In this document: positions 6,736 to 14,210 of the stretch, in pieces
Layout: each line of letters begins with the position of its first letter
Numbering within the stretch: position 1 is the first letter of the stretch
Source of the DNA: Bdellovibrio sp.
GTDB taxonomy: Bacteria; Bdellovibrionota; UBA1018
Reading direction: 5' to 3'
Length of the DNA: 14,210 bases
Assembly: GCA_016213345.1 (NCBI GenBank)
Contig: JACRAO010000221.1
Span: 1-14,210, forward strand
Position numbers and translations under genes: made by a program
The notes under the pieces: model-generated
What the model was told of the DNA's origin: nothing
The model's database searches: none
What the model saw: only the letters and a program-made list of their open reading frames with translations

Positions 6736-7767
6736 ATGAAAAAGTTAATTCTGTTTTTGGTGATTATGTTCTATTCGTATATGTCTTTTTCGTCTGATAT
6801 GACTCCGTTACAAACAGGGCCGTTTGCTATTGATTGCTTCCTAGAAGCTCAACTTGTCGATCAAAATATTTATTATTATGAAGCAGCCACACTTTGTGGA
6901 AATTCTTTTTATATTAATGAAACTATGCAATGTTATCAGTCTGCAAATCAGCTCACCGCTGGGCTATTAGGTTCACACAGAGACAGAAACGCTGCTCTTT
7001 TGTGTTCAGGTGCTAGTTCTAATGCTCCAGTTGATTGTTTTCTAAAAGCTAAAAACGACTTAAGAGGACTTGATTTCAATACCGTAGAAGCCGCTCTGCT
7101 TTGCTCTGGAGCAAAATCAAATAAACCTTTAAGCTGTTTTCTCGAAGCATATAAGCTAACCACTACATTTGATAATCATAGAGACCGAAACATTGCCTAT
7201 CTTTGCAATGGCACAGGTAATGGCACAAATTCAGACACTCCACTAAATTGTTTTGTAAATGCAAAAAGCAAGAATGGCTTAAATATCTCTACTAAAAATG
7301 CTGCTCTTCTTTGCTCCAGATCAAATTCACTAATGCCTCTGGAATGTTTTAAACAAGCTAAAAAAGAACTTGATATGTACGACGAAACTGCTGCTCTACT
7401 TTGTTCACAAGCAAATTCACTACTTGCTCCACTAGATTGTTTTAAAACTGCAAAACTTGAGCTTTGGGAAACAGAAGCTGCACTGCTTTGTTCTCAGGCT
7501 AAATCACAAGAACCAATTGCTTGCTTCCACGAATCGCAAAAAATAAAATCTCACATGCCATGGCGCTGGAAAGCTGCATTTCTCTGCTCTGGAGCAACAA
7601 ATGACAAACCGTTAAAATGCTATAAAGAGATGACCTCTAGAAATGAAAATACCAGTTTTGCTGGCGGAAGAGCTCTTTTTCAAGATGAGGCATCTGTTTT
7701 ATGTTCGCAAAATGGTGGACTTAATGGCTTCTTTTGGGTACTAAAACCAGAAAATAAAAACCGTTAG
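6736..7767 (+). CDS. secreted protein of nine two-cysteine repeats, unknown family
   Basis: A 343-residue exported protein. The signal peptide is MKKLILFLVIMFYSYMSFSS, with a likely cut near residue 20. The rest is nine tandem repeats of about 28-40 residues, each with two Cys in the pattern (P)L-x-CFxxAK ... EAALLCSxAxS. All 18 cysteines of the protein belong to this pattern. From the second Cys of one repeat to the first of the next there are mostly 10 residues (10-14), while the stretch inside a repeat varies more (16 to about 31). This looks like a two-helix repeat rod with a disulfide at fixed positions, resembling Sel1-type alpha solenoids in general plan but without their signature. 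It has a TATAAT and a strong ribosome site. The last 13 residues leave the repeat. I do not recognise a function; surface binding or scaffolding is a guess. Confidence 0.85.
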   Translation: MKKLILFLVIMFYSYMSFSSDMTPLQTGPFAIDCFLEAQLVDQNIYYYEAATLCGNSFYINETMQCYQSANQLTAGLLGSHRDRNAALLCSGASSNAPVDCFLKAKNDLRGLDFNTVEAALLCSGAKSNKPLSCFLEAYKLTTTFDNHRDRNIAYLCNGTGNGTNSDTPLNCFVNAKSKNGLNISTKNAALLCSRSNSLMPLECFKQAKKELDMYDETAALLCSQANSLLAPLDCFKTAKLELWETEAALLCSQAKSQEPIACFHESQKIKSHMPWRWKAAFLCSGATNDKPLKCYKEMTSRNENTSFAGGRALFQDEASVLCSQNGGLNGFFWVLKPENKNR

Positions 7768-7773
7768 CACACT

Positions 7774-7920
7774 GTGAAAAAAAATCTGAGCTTTAAAATT
7801 CACATACCCAAAGAAGATCTCAAGCTAAGGCCCCGCACACCTATTAAGCCAACAAAAGTAGAGAAAAGCAAAAAAGCATATCAACGAAAACCAAAGCACA
7901 GGAAAAACACAGTCAATTGA
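7774..7920 (+). CDS. 48-residue basic mini-protein
   Basis: A GTG-started frame of 48 codons begins seven bases after the stop of the Cys-repeat gene and ends five bases before the convergent FliL-like gene, filling the gap exactly. The product is strongly basic (about 19 Lys/Arg and one His-containing KPKHRKN tail) with RPRTPIKPTK in the middle and SKKAYQRKPKHRKN at the end. Short conserved bacterial proteins ending in SKKxYxRKxKHK are common, and this ending resembles them. There is no ribosome site before the GTG, so it would depend on coupling to the gene upstream. It has no signal peptide or membrane segment. A role in nucleic-acid or ribosome binding is plausible from charge only. Confidence 0.6.
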   Translation: MKKNLSFKIHIPKEDLKLRPRTPIKPTKVEKSKKAYQRKPKHRKNTVN

Positions 7921-7925
7921 CTAGA

Positions 7926-8513
7926 TTAACTCACAATGAGTTTCATCACGTAAATATTCTGAATTTTTCCTTTTGGAAGCCAGCCGTTAAGCCGGTCAAT
8001 GATGGTTTGATAAATACGTTTTTTCCCATCCTTCGAAATTAATTCTTCTCGATCAATAGCTAAAAACACATTAGTCAGCTGATCACGAATATGCAACAAG
8101 TGTGTTTCGACAAAACTACAAGTCTCTTTCGTATCACACTCGGCTACTAATTCTATTTCAGCCATGTTGAGCACACCCTTAATTGTCTTTTGATTAGCTA
8201 AAGGCTTTAACTCTAAAGTAAAATCCCCAAGCTCTACCAAAGTATAACGCCTCTTTGCATGAAAAATTTGTTTTTCAAAAAAATCACCCAAATGTTTTGC
8301 AGTTAACTCGGCTTGTGAAAGCTGTTTTTGATGTTTTATCCTTTTTTGGTACAGCTCATAACTAAACACACCAACCAAGCCAATACCAAACAGGCTACCT
8401 AAGAATAAAAAGGATATAAGCTTAAAAGACAGATCGCGCGCAAATATCCCTTTAAAAACTCTAACAAATAGCTGCCTCAAGGACCAAGGCTCAATAGGCG
8501 TAGGCGTCATCAT
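7926..8513 (-). CDS. FliL-like flagellar stator-associated membrane protein
   Basis: About 195 residues when started at ATG 8513. A short cytoplasmic N-terminus leads to one transmembrane segment (about residues 28-51, LSFKLISFLFLGSLFGIGLVGVFS), a charged linker, and a periplasmic FliL-type domain. That domain shows LGDFTLELKP, an IRDQLTNVFLAIDREELISKDGKKRI stretch and the DRLNGWLPKGKIQNIYVMKLIV ending typical of FliL proteins. FliL sits at the flagellar basal body around the MotAB stator. No flagellar gene is next to it, so it may be a paralogue or a divergent relative. The start is uncertain: ATGs at 8582, 8519, 8513 and 8510 are in frame. The longest would leave only 21 bases to accA, so I prefer a later one. 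Two Cys (in ECDTKETCS) could form a disulfide. Confidence 0.78.
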   Translation of the reverse strand: MMTPTPIEPWSLRQLFVRVFKGIFARDLSFKLISFLFLGSLFGIGLVGVFSYELYQKRIKHQKQLSQAELTAKHLGDFFEKQIFHAKRRYTLVELGDFTLELKPLANQKTIKGVLNMAEIELVAECDTKETCSFVETHLLHIRDQLTNVFLAIDREELISKDGKKRIYQTIIDRLNGWLPKGKIQNIYVMKLIVS

Positions 8514-8603
8514 AAGCATACACTTATAAGAATAGCTTGCTCTCTTTAAATTAACAAACATACTAGCCCAAACGTACCCCATTATGTTACCGTAAGTTTT
8601 TTT

Positions 8604-9608
8604 ATGGAGTCTATTTTAGAATTCGAAAAACCTATCGTAGAATTAGAAAGAAAATTGCATGATTTAAGAGAACTTTCTAAACAGGAAAAGGTAAGTTTTT
8701 CTAGTGAAATCAAAGTGTTAGAGAAAAAATTATCCCAGCTAATAGAAACAACATTTACAAACCTAACCCCTTGGCAACGCGTACAACTCTCCCGTCACCC
8801 AAACCGCCCCTATACTTATGACTATATCAGTGTACTATTTCCTGATTTTTTAGAACTCCACGGAGACCGTTACTTTGCTGACGATCCAGCAATTATAGCA
8901 GGAACAGCCACCTGGCCACCGCGCGTTAAAAACTCAAAAACAACTCAGACGATACCAATATGCATCCTAGGACACCAAAAGGGCCGCACCACAAAACAAA
9001 AAATGGAAAGAAATTTCGGCATGGCTAAACCGGAAGGCTACCGCAAAGCTATAAGACTAATGGAGCTGGCCAATCGCACTAAAATGCCCATTATTACCTT
9101 TATTGATACTCCAGGCGCTTATCCAGGAATGGACGCCGAAGAGCGGGGCCAAGCCCAAGCTATTGCCGAATGTTTACACATGATGTTCAGTCTTAAAGTC
9201 CCAGTTTTATCTGTAGTCATTGCAGAAGGAGGCTCTGGCGGTGCTCTAGCCATCGGTATTGCCGATAAAATCCTCATGTTAGAGTACAGTACGTATTCAG
9301 TAATTTCTCCAGAAAGCTGCGCGTCAATACTTTGGAGTGATGCAAGTTTTGCAGAAAAAGCAAGCACATGCTTAAAAATGAGCCCACAAGATCTGTTAAA
9401 ACTAGAAATAATTGATGGCATTATTTCTGAACCAAAAGGAGGCGCGCATAGGAACTGGGAAGAAGCTAGCGAACTCTTAGGCACTGCTATTATTAAATAT
9501 TTTCAACCACTGCTTTTTCCAAAAAACAAGAAAGCCTTAAAAAATATTTCTGATTTGCGGGCTTTAAAATTTAGGAAAATGGGTCTAAAGGCAATAGTTC
9601 ATGCATAA
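8604..9608 (+). CDS. accA: acetyl-CoA carboxylase carboxyltransferase subunit alpha
   Basis: A 334-residue AccA, the alpha half of the carboxyltransferase that moves carboxylate from carboxybiotin to acetyl-CoA, giving malonyl-CoA for fatty acid synthesis; it works with AccD, not in this window. The N-terminal helical region starts LEFEKPIVELERKLHDLREL. The core has RPYTYDYI, ELHGDR (85-89), GHQKGR (123-128), NFGMAKPEGYRKA, FIDTPGAYPG (166-175), AEGGSGGALAIG (207-218) and YSVISPE (231-237). It is slightly longer than the E. coli enzyme because of a short insert near residues 104-116 (PPRVKNSKTTQTI) and a basic C-terminal tail. The ribosome site is weak. It overlaps gmk by eight bases, so both are translated from one message. 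The promoter should lie between 8514 and 8603, where I see no clear hexamer pair. Confidence 0.97.
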   Translation: MESILEFEKPIVELERKLHDLRELSKQEKVSFSSEIKVLEKKLSQLIETTFTNLTPWQRVQLSRHPNRPYTYDYISVLFPDFLELHGDRYFADDPAIIAGTATWPPRVKNSKTTQTIPICILGHQKGRTTKQKMERNFGMAKPEGYRKAIRLMELANRTKMPIITFIDTPGAYPGMDAEERGQAQAIAECLHMMFSLKVPVLSVVIAEGGSGGALAIGIADKILMLEYSTYSVISPESCASILWSDASFAEKASTCLKMSPQDLLKLEIIDGIISEPKGGAHRNWEEASELLGTAIIKYFQPLLFPKNKKALKNISDLRALKFRKMGLKAIVHA

Positions 9609-10179
9609 AAAACTATTTGTAATCTCTGCTCCATCAGGTGCCGGTAAAACCACTCTCTGTCTAAAATTAATTAAAGACATACCACGCATTATTTTATCTA
9701 TTTCATCCACTACAAGACATCCACGCAGAGGAGAAAAAGACGGAGTAGATTATTTTTTTCTTTCAAACGAGGAATTTCAAAATAAAATCAAAACCCACCA
9801 ATTTGCTGAATGGGCCATTGTGCATAGCAACTACTATGGAACATCTAAGCATTTCATCGAAGATACCTTAAAAAACGGCAATGCTATTTTACTAGACATA
9901 GATATCCAAGGTGCAGCAAGTCTAAGAAAAACTTACCCTGAACTAAGTTATACAATCTTTATTGCCCCTCCAAATTTACAGGCTTTAGAAAAAAGACTAC
10001 GCTCACGTGGCACAGATTCGGAAACAATTATCCAAAAACGATTAAAAAATGCTACAAAAGAATTACAGGAAGCAAAACAATTTGATAAAATTATTTTGAA
10101 CGATAATTTAGAAAGAGCTTACTTAGAATTAAAAAATTTAATTAAAGAAAAATTATGTTTAAATAAATGCACTGAGTAA
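9601..10179 (+). CDS. gmk: guanylate kinase
   Basis: A 192-residue cytoplasmic kinase that phosphorylates GMP to GDP with ATP, feeding GTP and therefore (p)ppGpp synthesis. Visible motifs are the P-loop SAPSGAGKTT (9-18), the GMP-binding STTRHPRRGEKDGVDYFF (36-53), YGTSK (about 79), LLDIDIQGA (about 97-105) and the lid RGTDSETIIQKRL (about 136-148). Length is typical. The ATG lies inside the last codons of accA with an AAAGG about nine bases upstream, and rel follows after four bases. The link with rel is the familiar gmk-spoT neighbourhood of proteobacteria, but without rpoZ between them. Confidence 0.97.
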   Translation: MHKKLFVISAPSGAGKTTLCLKLIKDIPRIILSISSTTRHPRRGEKDGVDYFFLSNEEFQNKIKTHQFAEWAIVHSNYYGTSKHFIEDTLKNGNAILLDIDIQGAASLRKTYPELSYTIFIAPPNLQALEKRLRSRGTDSETIIQKRLKNATKELQEAKQFDKIILNDNLERAYLELKNLIKEKLCLNKCTE

Positions 10180-10183
10180 AATC

Positions 10184-12373
10184 ATGGCCAAATATGACCC
10201 AGCAAGTCTAAAAACAATTTGCGGAACCATCACAAGTTACTATCCTGATGCTAAAATCGAGCTAGTAAAGAAAGCCTATAGTTTTGCCGAAAAAGCACAT
10301 CGTGGGCAACTGCGCTCAAGCGGAGAGCCCTATATGATTCATCCCGTTGATGTTGCGCAAACACTAGCTGACCTAAAACTGGATATTGCAAGCATTGTAA
10401 CTGGATTACTTCACGACACCGTAGAAGACACACACGCAACATTGGAGGAGATCGAAAAAGAATTTGGTCACGAAATCACGGAACTTGTTGATGGAGTAAC
10501 AAAACTGTCAAAAATGGCGTTTAAAACTTCAGAAGAAAAACAAGCAGAAAATTTTAGAAAAATGATTGTCGCCATGGCAAAAGACATTCGAGTTATTTTA
10601 GTAAAGCTAGCGGATCGTTTAAACAACATGCGCACCTTAGAACATCTACCGCCACACAAGCAACAAGCTATTGCTCAAGAAACTTTGGATATTTATACTC
10701 CCATTTCGAACCGGCTAGGCATGAGCTGGATCAAAACAGAGCTAGAGGATCTTTGTTTACGTTTTCTACACCCGGATGTGTATTACAAACTTGCTCAAAA
10801 AATAGCCAGAACGAAAAAAGAAAGAGAAAAACACATTGAGCAAATTACAGAACTAACCCAGGAAAAACTCAAAGAATACGACGTACAAGCCACTATAGCA
10901 GGCAGAGCAAAGCATTTTTATTCGATTTATAAAAAAATGGAGCGAAGAAAAACTGAATTTGAGCAAGTATTTGATATAGTTGCTTTCAGAATTTTAGTTG
11001 ATAATATTACAGAATGCTACAAAGCCTTGGGTGTAATTCACGCAACCTATAAACCTATACCTGGACGCTTTAAAGATTACATTGCCATGCCTAAAACCAA
11101 TGGTTATCAATCTCTACACACCACGGTAGTTGGACCGTATGGAGATCGCGTAGAAATTCAGATACGCACACACGAGATGAATCAAACGGCGGAACGAGGC
11201 ATTGCTGCACATTGGAAATATAAGGAAGGCAAATTTGATGCTCGATCAAAAGAAAACGTAGACTGGGTTAATCGGCTGTTAGAATGGCAAAAAGATTTGG
11301 ATGACCCAAATGAGTTTTTAGAAACCGTCAAAATTGATCTTTTTGCTGAAGACGTTTTTGTATTCACTCCCAAAGGCGAAGTTAAACAACTTTCATTTGG
11401 CGCAACCCCATTGGACTTTGCTTATGCTATTCACACGGATGTTGGACACAAATGTGTGGGTGCCAAGGTCAATGGGAAAATAGTACCACTTAAACACCGT
11501 TTAAAATCCGGAGATACTATTGAAATTATTACGTCAAGTTCACAAACACCCTCTAAAGATTGGTTAAAAATTGTAAAAAGTTCCCGGGCAAAAGCAAAAA
11601 TTAGAGCATACATTAAACAGCAAGAAAGAGAACGGGCTCTAGCGCTTGGAGAAGAAATTTTAGATAAAGCCTTAAAACTATATGGGCATTCTATAAATAA
11701 ACTCGAAAAATCTGGAGAACTTTTAAAATTAGCACAGAATTTGAAATATAAAACTTCTGAAGAGCTATTTGTTTCTATTGGCTATGGGAAAATAGTAACT
11801 GAAAAAATCATACCTCTTATTGTCACCAAAGAAGCATTGGAACAAAAACTTAAATCTGCCAAAGCTGAGGACGAAAGTTTTCTTAAAAAAATATTTACTA
11901 GTGCAAAAAAACGAAGCGAAACACGAAATGCAATTACTGTTGCAGACTTAGATGATATTTTGATTCGTTTTGGACACTGCTGCAATCCGTTACCAGGCGA
12001 TAGCATAATTGGTTTTATTACAAGAGGACGTGGAGTAACGGTTCATACGGCTAGTTGTGCAAAAGCACATGACAATGATCCTGAAAGAAAAGTTGATGTT
12101 CAATGGAACCTGGGCGATAAACACAATATTTTCAAAAGACATATAAAAATTCGTGTGCTTTCAGTAGATGAGCCTGGTCTTTTAGCTCTCATGAGTCAAA
12201 CTATCACCGGATGCGGCGTGAATATTTCTTCAGCCAATATTAGAACCACAAAAGATAAAAAAGCAATCTCACTATTTGATGTCGAAGTAACAGATATCAG
12301 TCAACTCAACAAAGTGACAAGTACTCTTGAAGGCAAGAAAGGAATTATAACAGTTGAGCGTGTAAAATCTTAG
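10184..12373 (+). CDS. rel: bifunctional (p)ppGpp synthetase/hydrolase (Rel/SpoT)
   Basis: A 729-residue long RelA/SpoT homologue that controls the stringent response by making (p)ppGpp from GDP/GTP and ATP and by degrading it. The HD hydrolase domain is intact (H53; HDTVEDT at 77-83; LADRLNN with D144), so hydrolysis should be active. The synthetase domain (about 230-345) has RFKD at 295-298, the RXKD signature of bifunctional enzymes rather than the EXDD of RelA-only types, and GYQSLHTTV. The TGS domain is at about 391-450. A Cys-bearing region (GHCCNPLPGD, C599-C600) and a C-terminal ACT domain (about 653-729) complete the regulatory half, which senses uncharged tRNA at the ribosome. It starts four bases after gmk. 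The 3' end converges with the coiled-coil gene only five bases away. Confidence 0.96.
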   Translation: MAKYDPASLKTICGTITSYYPDAKIELVKKAYSFAEKAHRGQLRSSGEPYMIHPVDVAQTLADLKLDIASIVTGLLHDTVEDTHATLEEIEKEFGHEITELVDGVTKLSKMAFKTSEEKQAENFRKMIVAMAKDIRVILVKLADRLNNMRTLEHLPPHKQQAIAQETLDIYTPISNRLGMSWIKTELEDLCLRFLHPDVYYKLAQKIARTKKEREKHIEQITELTQEKLKEYDVQATIAGRAKHFYSIYKKMERRKTEFEQVFDIVAFRILVDNITECYKALGVIHATYKPIPGRFKDYIAMPKTNGYQSLHTTVVGPYGDRVEIQIRTHEMNQTAERGIAAHWKYKEGKFDARSKENVDWVNRLLEWQKDLDDPNEFLETVKIDLFAEDVFVFTPKGEVKQLSFGATPLDFAYAIHTDVGHKCVGAKVNGKIVPLKHRLKSGDTIEIITSSSQTPSKDWLKIVKSSRAKAKIRAYIKQQERERALALGEEILDKALKLYGHSINKLEKSGELLKLAQNLKYKTSEELFVSIGYGKIVTEKIIPLIVTKEALEQKLKSAKAEDESFLKKIFTSAKKRSETRNAITVADLDDILIRFGHCCNPLPGDSIIGFITRGRGVTVHTASCAKAHDNDPERKVDVQWNLGDKHNIFKRHIKIRVLSVDEPGLLALMSQTITGCGVNISSANIRTTKDKKAISLFDVEVTDISQLNKVTSTLEGKKGIITVERVKS

Positions 12374-12378
12374 CTATC

Positions 12379-12891
12379 TTATGGCCATAGCGCGTTGGGG
12401 GGGCGTTCATTTTTATCTAAGAGTTCTTTGAATTTTTTTTCTTTTTCATCAAGCTCCGCTTTTAAGGAATTCCTTCTTACCTCTTGCTCTTTCAAGCGTA
12501 GCGCGCGTTCTTCTTTGATAAGCTTTAAAAAACCCTCACGCCTTTGTATAAAATCCTGCACATATGCTCTTCTGTTAGAACCTTTGAGATTTTCCTTAAA
12601 AAACCTATGCCTGGCCTCTCTCTCGTTAATATCCCATTCCTTATAGTGATGCGCTTGTAGGGATTTTAGTGCCTGCGTCTCCATGGATTGCTGGTGATTT
12701 AAGGCTAATGATTGAGCTTTTCTTGATTTTTTAAACTCTTTCCAAAGTGCTTTCGCTTCAGATTTACTTAACGGAGAATTTTTTACATTTTCCTCACTCC
12801 TACTAAAAGTACTCATGCCAAAACCAAGAAAAACTATAGCACTATAACAAACACATCTGAAAAAATTATATTTGTTATTTTTTTGGAACAT
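12379..12891 (-). CDS. exported charged coiled-coil protein, unknown function
   Basis: About 170 residues. A basic N-terminus and hydrophobic core (RCVCYSAIVFLGFGMSTF) form a signal peptide or membrane anchor. The rest is almost wholly helical and very rich in Lys, Glu, Arg and Gln, with a heptad-like run EERALRLKEQEVRRNSLKAE near the C-terminus. I recognise no family. The start is taken as ATG 12891, which overlaps the protease gene by 17 bases; an in-frame ATG at 12918 would add nine residues before the signal peptide and is less likely. No ribosome site is evident, so it is probably coupled to the subtilase gene upstream. It may assist or restrain the protease, or simply share its transcript; neither is shown by the sequence. 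Confidence 0.7.
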   Translation of the reverse strand: MFQKNNKYNFFRCVCYSAIVFLGFGMSTFSRSEENVKNSPLSKSEAKALWKEFKKSRKAQSLALNHQQSMETQALKSLQAHHYKEWDINEREARHRFFKENLKGSNRRAYVQDFIQRREGFLKLIKEERALRLKEQEVRRNSLKAELDEKEKKFKELLDKNERPPNALWP

Positions 12892-14210
12892 ACTGAATTT
12901 TTGTAATTTTAAAGCCATAATCTGTAATATTTACATCAGTTTTTAATCTAATCTTTATTACTTCACCGTCTACATAATCAGAAGTATAATTTTGAAAACT
13001 CCCAGTTAAATCATTAACAGCTATACCAACCGCATCTTCTACATATACATGATCATATCTTTTCTCAACACTTACTTTTTCAAAATAAACTCTTAAATAC
13101 TTAACACCAGACTTCTCGATCGTCCATGTTAGATTTTGATTATCTTTATAAGGATGTTCAGACTCTAGCGCTCTATCCTCCGTAAACCATTCGTTTTCTC
13201 CTGGCTCGTCATTTGGAGGAATAATATTGTAATACGCATTGAAAATATTTACTCTGCCTCGAGCTGTTACCTTGCTTTTTAATGCACGAATAGGCGTACT
13301 GGTTTGTATTAATCTCTGCTTAATAACATCAAATGTCCAATCCGGATTTGCAGACCAAAGTAGTGCTGCAATGCCAGAAATATGAGGTGTCGCCATCGAA
13401 GTGCCACTATATGTATCATAAGAACTTCCTTTTAGAGTGCTATAAATATTTACTCCAGGAGCTGCTACATGCACAGTTTTCTTTCCAAAACATGAAAAAT
13501 CAGCCAACTTGTCTTGATTATCTGTTGCAGCAACAGCAATAACATTTTCTGCAGAATAACTAGCCGGGTACATAGGAGTACTATCATTATCAGTTGCGGA
13601 GTTTCCTGCAGCAGCAACAAATAAAATTCCAGCATTTCTTGCTTCAACAATAGTATCTAGCATAGCTTGTGAGAACCCACCACCACCCCAACTATTGCTC
13701 ATTATTTTAGCTTTCATTTTTGTTGCGTAGCGAATTGCCTCAACAGCATCTTCGAGTGTTCCACTTCCAGATTCGCTTAAAAATTTAATAGGCAAAATAG
13801 ACACATGCCAGTTTACACCTACAACACCTGTTTCATTATTACCAAGTGCACCAATTGTTCCAGACACATGTGTTCCATGTCCATTGTCATCTTGAGAATT
13901 ACCTTGCTTAGTAATAAAATTCCACCCACTCACATCATCGACAAAGCCATTGCCATCATCATCTTTGCCATTACCTGCAATTTCACCAGGATTAACATAA
14001 ATATTTTCTTTCAGATCTGGATGATCCCATTGAACACCAGTATCAATTACAGCAACTATTATATCGTGACTGCCTAAAAGTCCTTGGTCCCAAAGAGGTA
14101 ATACACCGATATCAGAGCCTGGAACACCAATCTGTCCGGCAGAATCCTTTTGTCCAGTATTATACAAGCCCCAAAGTTTAGAAAAATCTAGATCGTTAGG
14201 TTGACCACTT
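12875..14210 (-). CDS. subtilisin-like serine protease with CUB-like C-terminal domain (partial)
   Basis: A 444-residue fragment of a family S8 protease; its N-terminus, including any signal peptide and propeptide, lies beyond the right edge. The frame is open to the edge with PNDLDFSKLWGLYNTGQ, the usual lead-in to the catalytic domain, so the TTG at 14167 is not the start. In fragment numbering the triad is D56 (VAVIDTGVQWDHP), H111 (DDNGHGTHVSGTI) and S271 (YSGTSMATPH), with oxyanion Asn at about 203 (AAAGNS). A GNGKDDDGNGFVDD loop is a likely calcium site. After a linker, about residues 340-444 form a CUB-like domain (ESEHPYKDNQNLTWTI, RYDHVYVED, DYGFKITKIQY), often an adhesive module in secreted bacterial proteases. 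It should be exported and active. Its 3' end overlaps the coiled-coil gene. Confidence 0.95.
   Translation of the reverse strand, partial: SGQPNDLDFSKLWGLYNTGQKDSAGQIGVPGSDIGVLPLWDQGLLGSHDIIVAVIDTGVQWDHPDLKENIYVNPGEIAGNGKDDDGNGFVDDVSGWNFITKQGNSQDDNGHGTHVSGTIGALGNNETGVVGVNWHVSILPIKFLSESGSGTLEDAVEAIRYATKMKAKIMSNSWGGGGFSQAMLDTIVEARNAGILFVAAAGNSATDNDSTPMYPASYSAENVIAVAATDNQDKLADFSCFGKKTVHVAAPGVNIYSTLKGSSYDTYSGTSMATPHISGIAALLWSANPDWTFDVIKQRLIQTSTPIRALKSKVTARGRVNIFNAYYNIIPPNDEPGENEWFTEDRALESEHPYKDNQNLTWTIEKSGVKYLRVYFEKVSVEKRYDHVYVEDAVGIAVNDLTGSFQNYTSDYVDGEVIKIRLKTDVNITDYGFKITKIQYVPKK

Noticed and set aside
6614..8592. Shared GTAACATAATG at two minus-strand start regions (hemolysin III gene at 6616 and FliL-like frame at 8582)
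   Set aside because: The 11-base match includes the ATG and an AT-rich context, and the 8582 start is itself doubtful. A promoter reading would place transcription after the start codon.
9119..9484. Long antisense frames inside accA and also inside rel
   Set aside because: They are opposite well-conserved genes, have no ribosome sites, and show no recognisable domains, signal peptides or sensible composition.
12373..12391. Palindrome TATGGCCATA and GCTAT/ATAGC dyad between the convergent rel and coiled-coil genes, as a bidirectional terminator
   Set aside because: The hairpin is short, overlaps coding sequence, and has no T run on either side; it may be chance.

Overview
The window is about 14.2 kb of AT-rich, tightly packed bacterial chromosome (GC roughly in the mid-thirties per cent by eye). 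It holds 14 protein genes and one tRNA, and no mobile element, CRISPR array or rRNA. Several features suggest a low-GC, Gram-negative, Bdellovibrionota/Oligoflexia-like or other deltaproteobacterium-like organism: an FHA-linked sigma-54 activator, a lone FliL-like protein, lipoproteins, Cys-rich secreted proteins, and secreted protease and peptidoglycan-hydrolase genes. This placement is inferred from gene content; no marker gene was compared.

Layout. (1) 99-3031, minus strand: a likely operon of an FHA/AAA+/Fis sigma-54 activator, a family-4 glycosyltransferase, and a short secreted protein resembling only the propeptide of C25 (gingipain-type) peptidases. (2) 3245-5833, plus strand: a two-helix membrane protein, an LD-carboxypeptidase (S66), tRNA-Leu(CAA) starting directly after its stop codon, an SLT-type lytic transglycosylase with no ordinary start codon, and a Cys-rich lipoprotein overlapping it by ATGA. 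(3) 5942-6616, minus: a hemolysin III/PAQR-type seven-helix membrane protein. (4) 6700-7920, plus: a promoter, a secreted protein of nine two-cysteine repeats, and a 48-residue basic mini-protein. (5) 7926-8513, minus: a FliL-like membrane protein. (6) 8604-12373, plus: a tightly coupled housekeeping run accA-gmk-rel (malonyl-CoA synthesis, GMP kinase, (p)ppGpp synthetase/hydrolase), with no rpoZ between gmk and rel. (7) 12379-14210, minus: a secreted subtilisin-like protease with a CUB-like C-terminal domain, running off the right edge, followed by an overlapping exported coiled-coil protein.

How they may work together. Segment 2 is a peptidoglycan-remodelling cluster. Its transglycosylase shows no signal peptide and is translationally coupled to a disulfide-rich lipoprotein, so an effector/immunity pair is a testable idea. 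Segment 6 places fatty-acid synthesis, guanine nucleotide supply and the stringent response in one transcription unit. The least familiar material is the nine-repeat Cys protein, the transglycosylase start region, the stand-alone C25-propeptide-like protein and the 48-residue basic protein.
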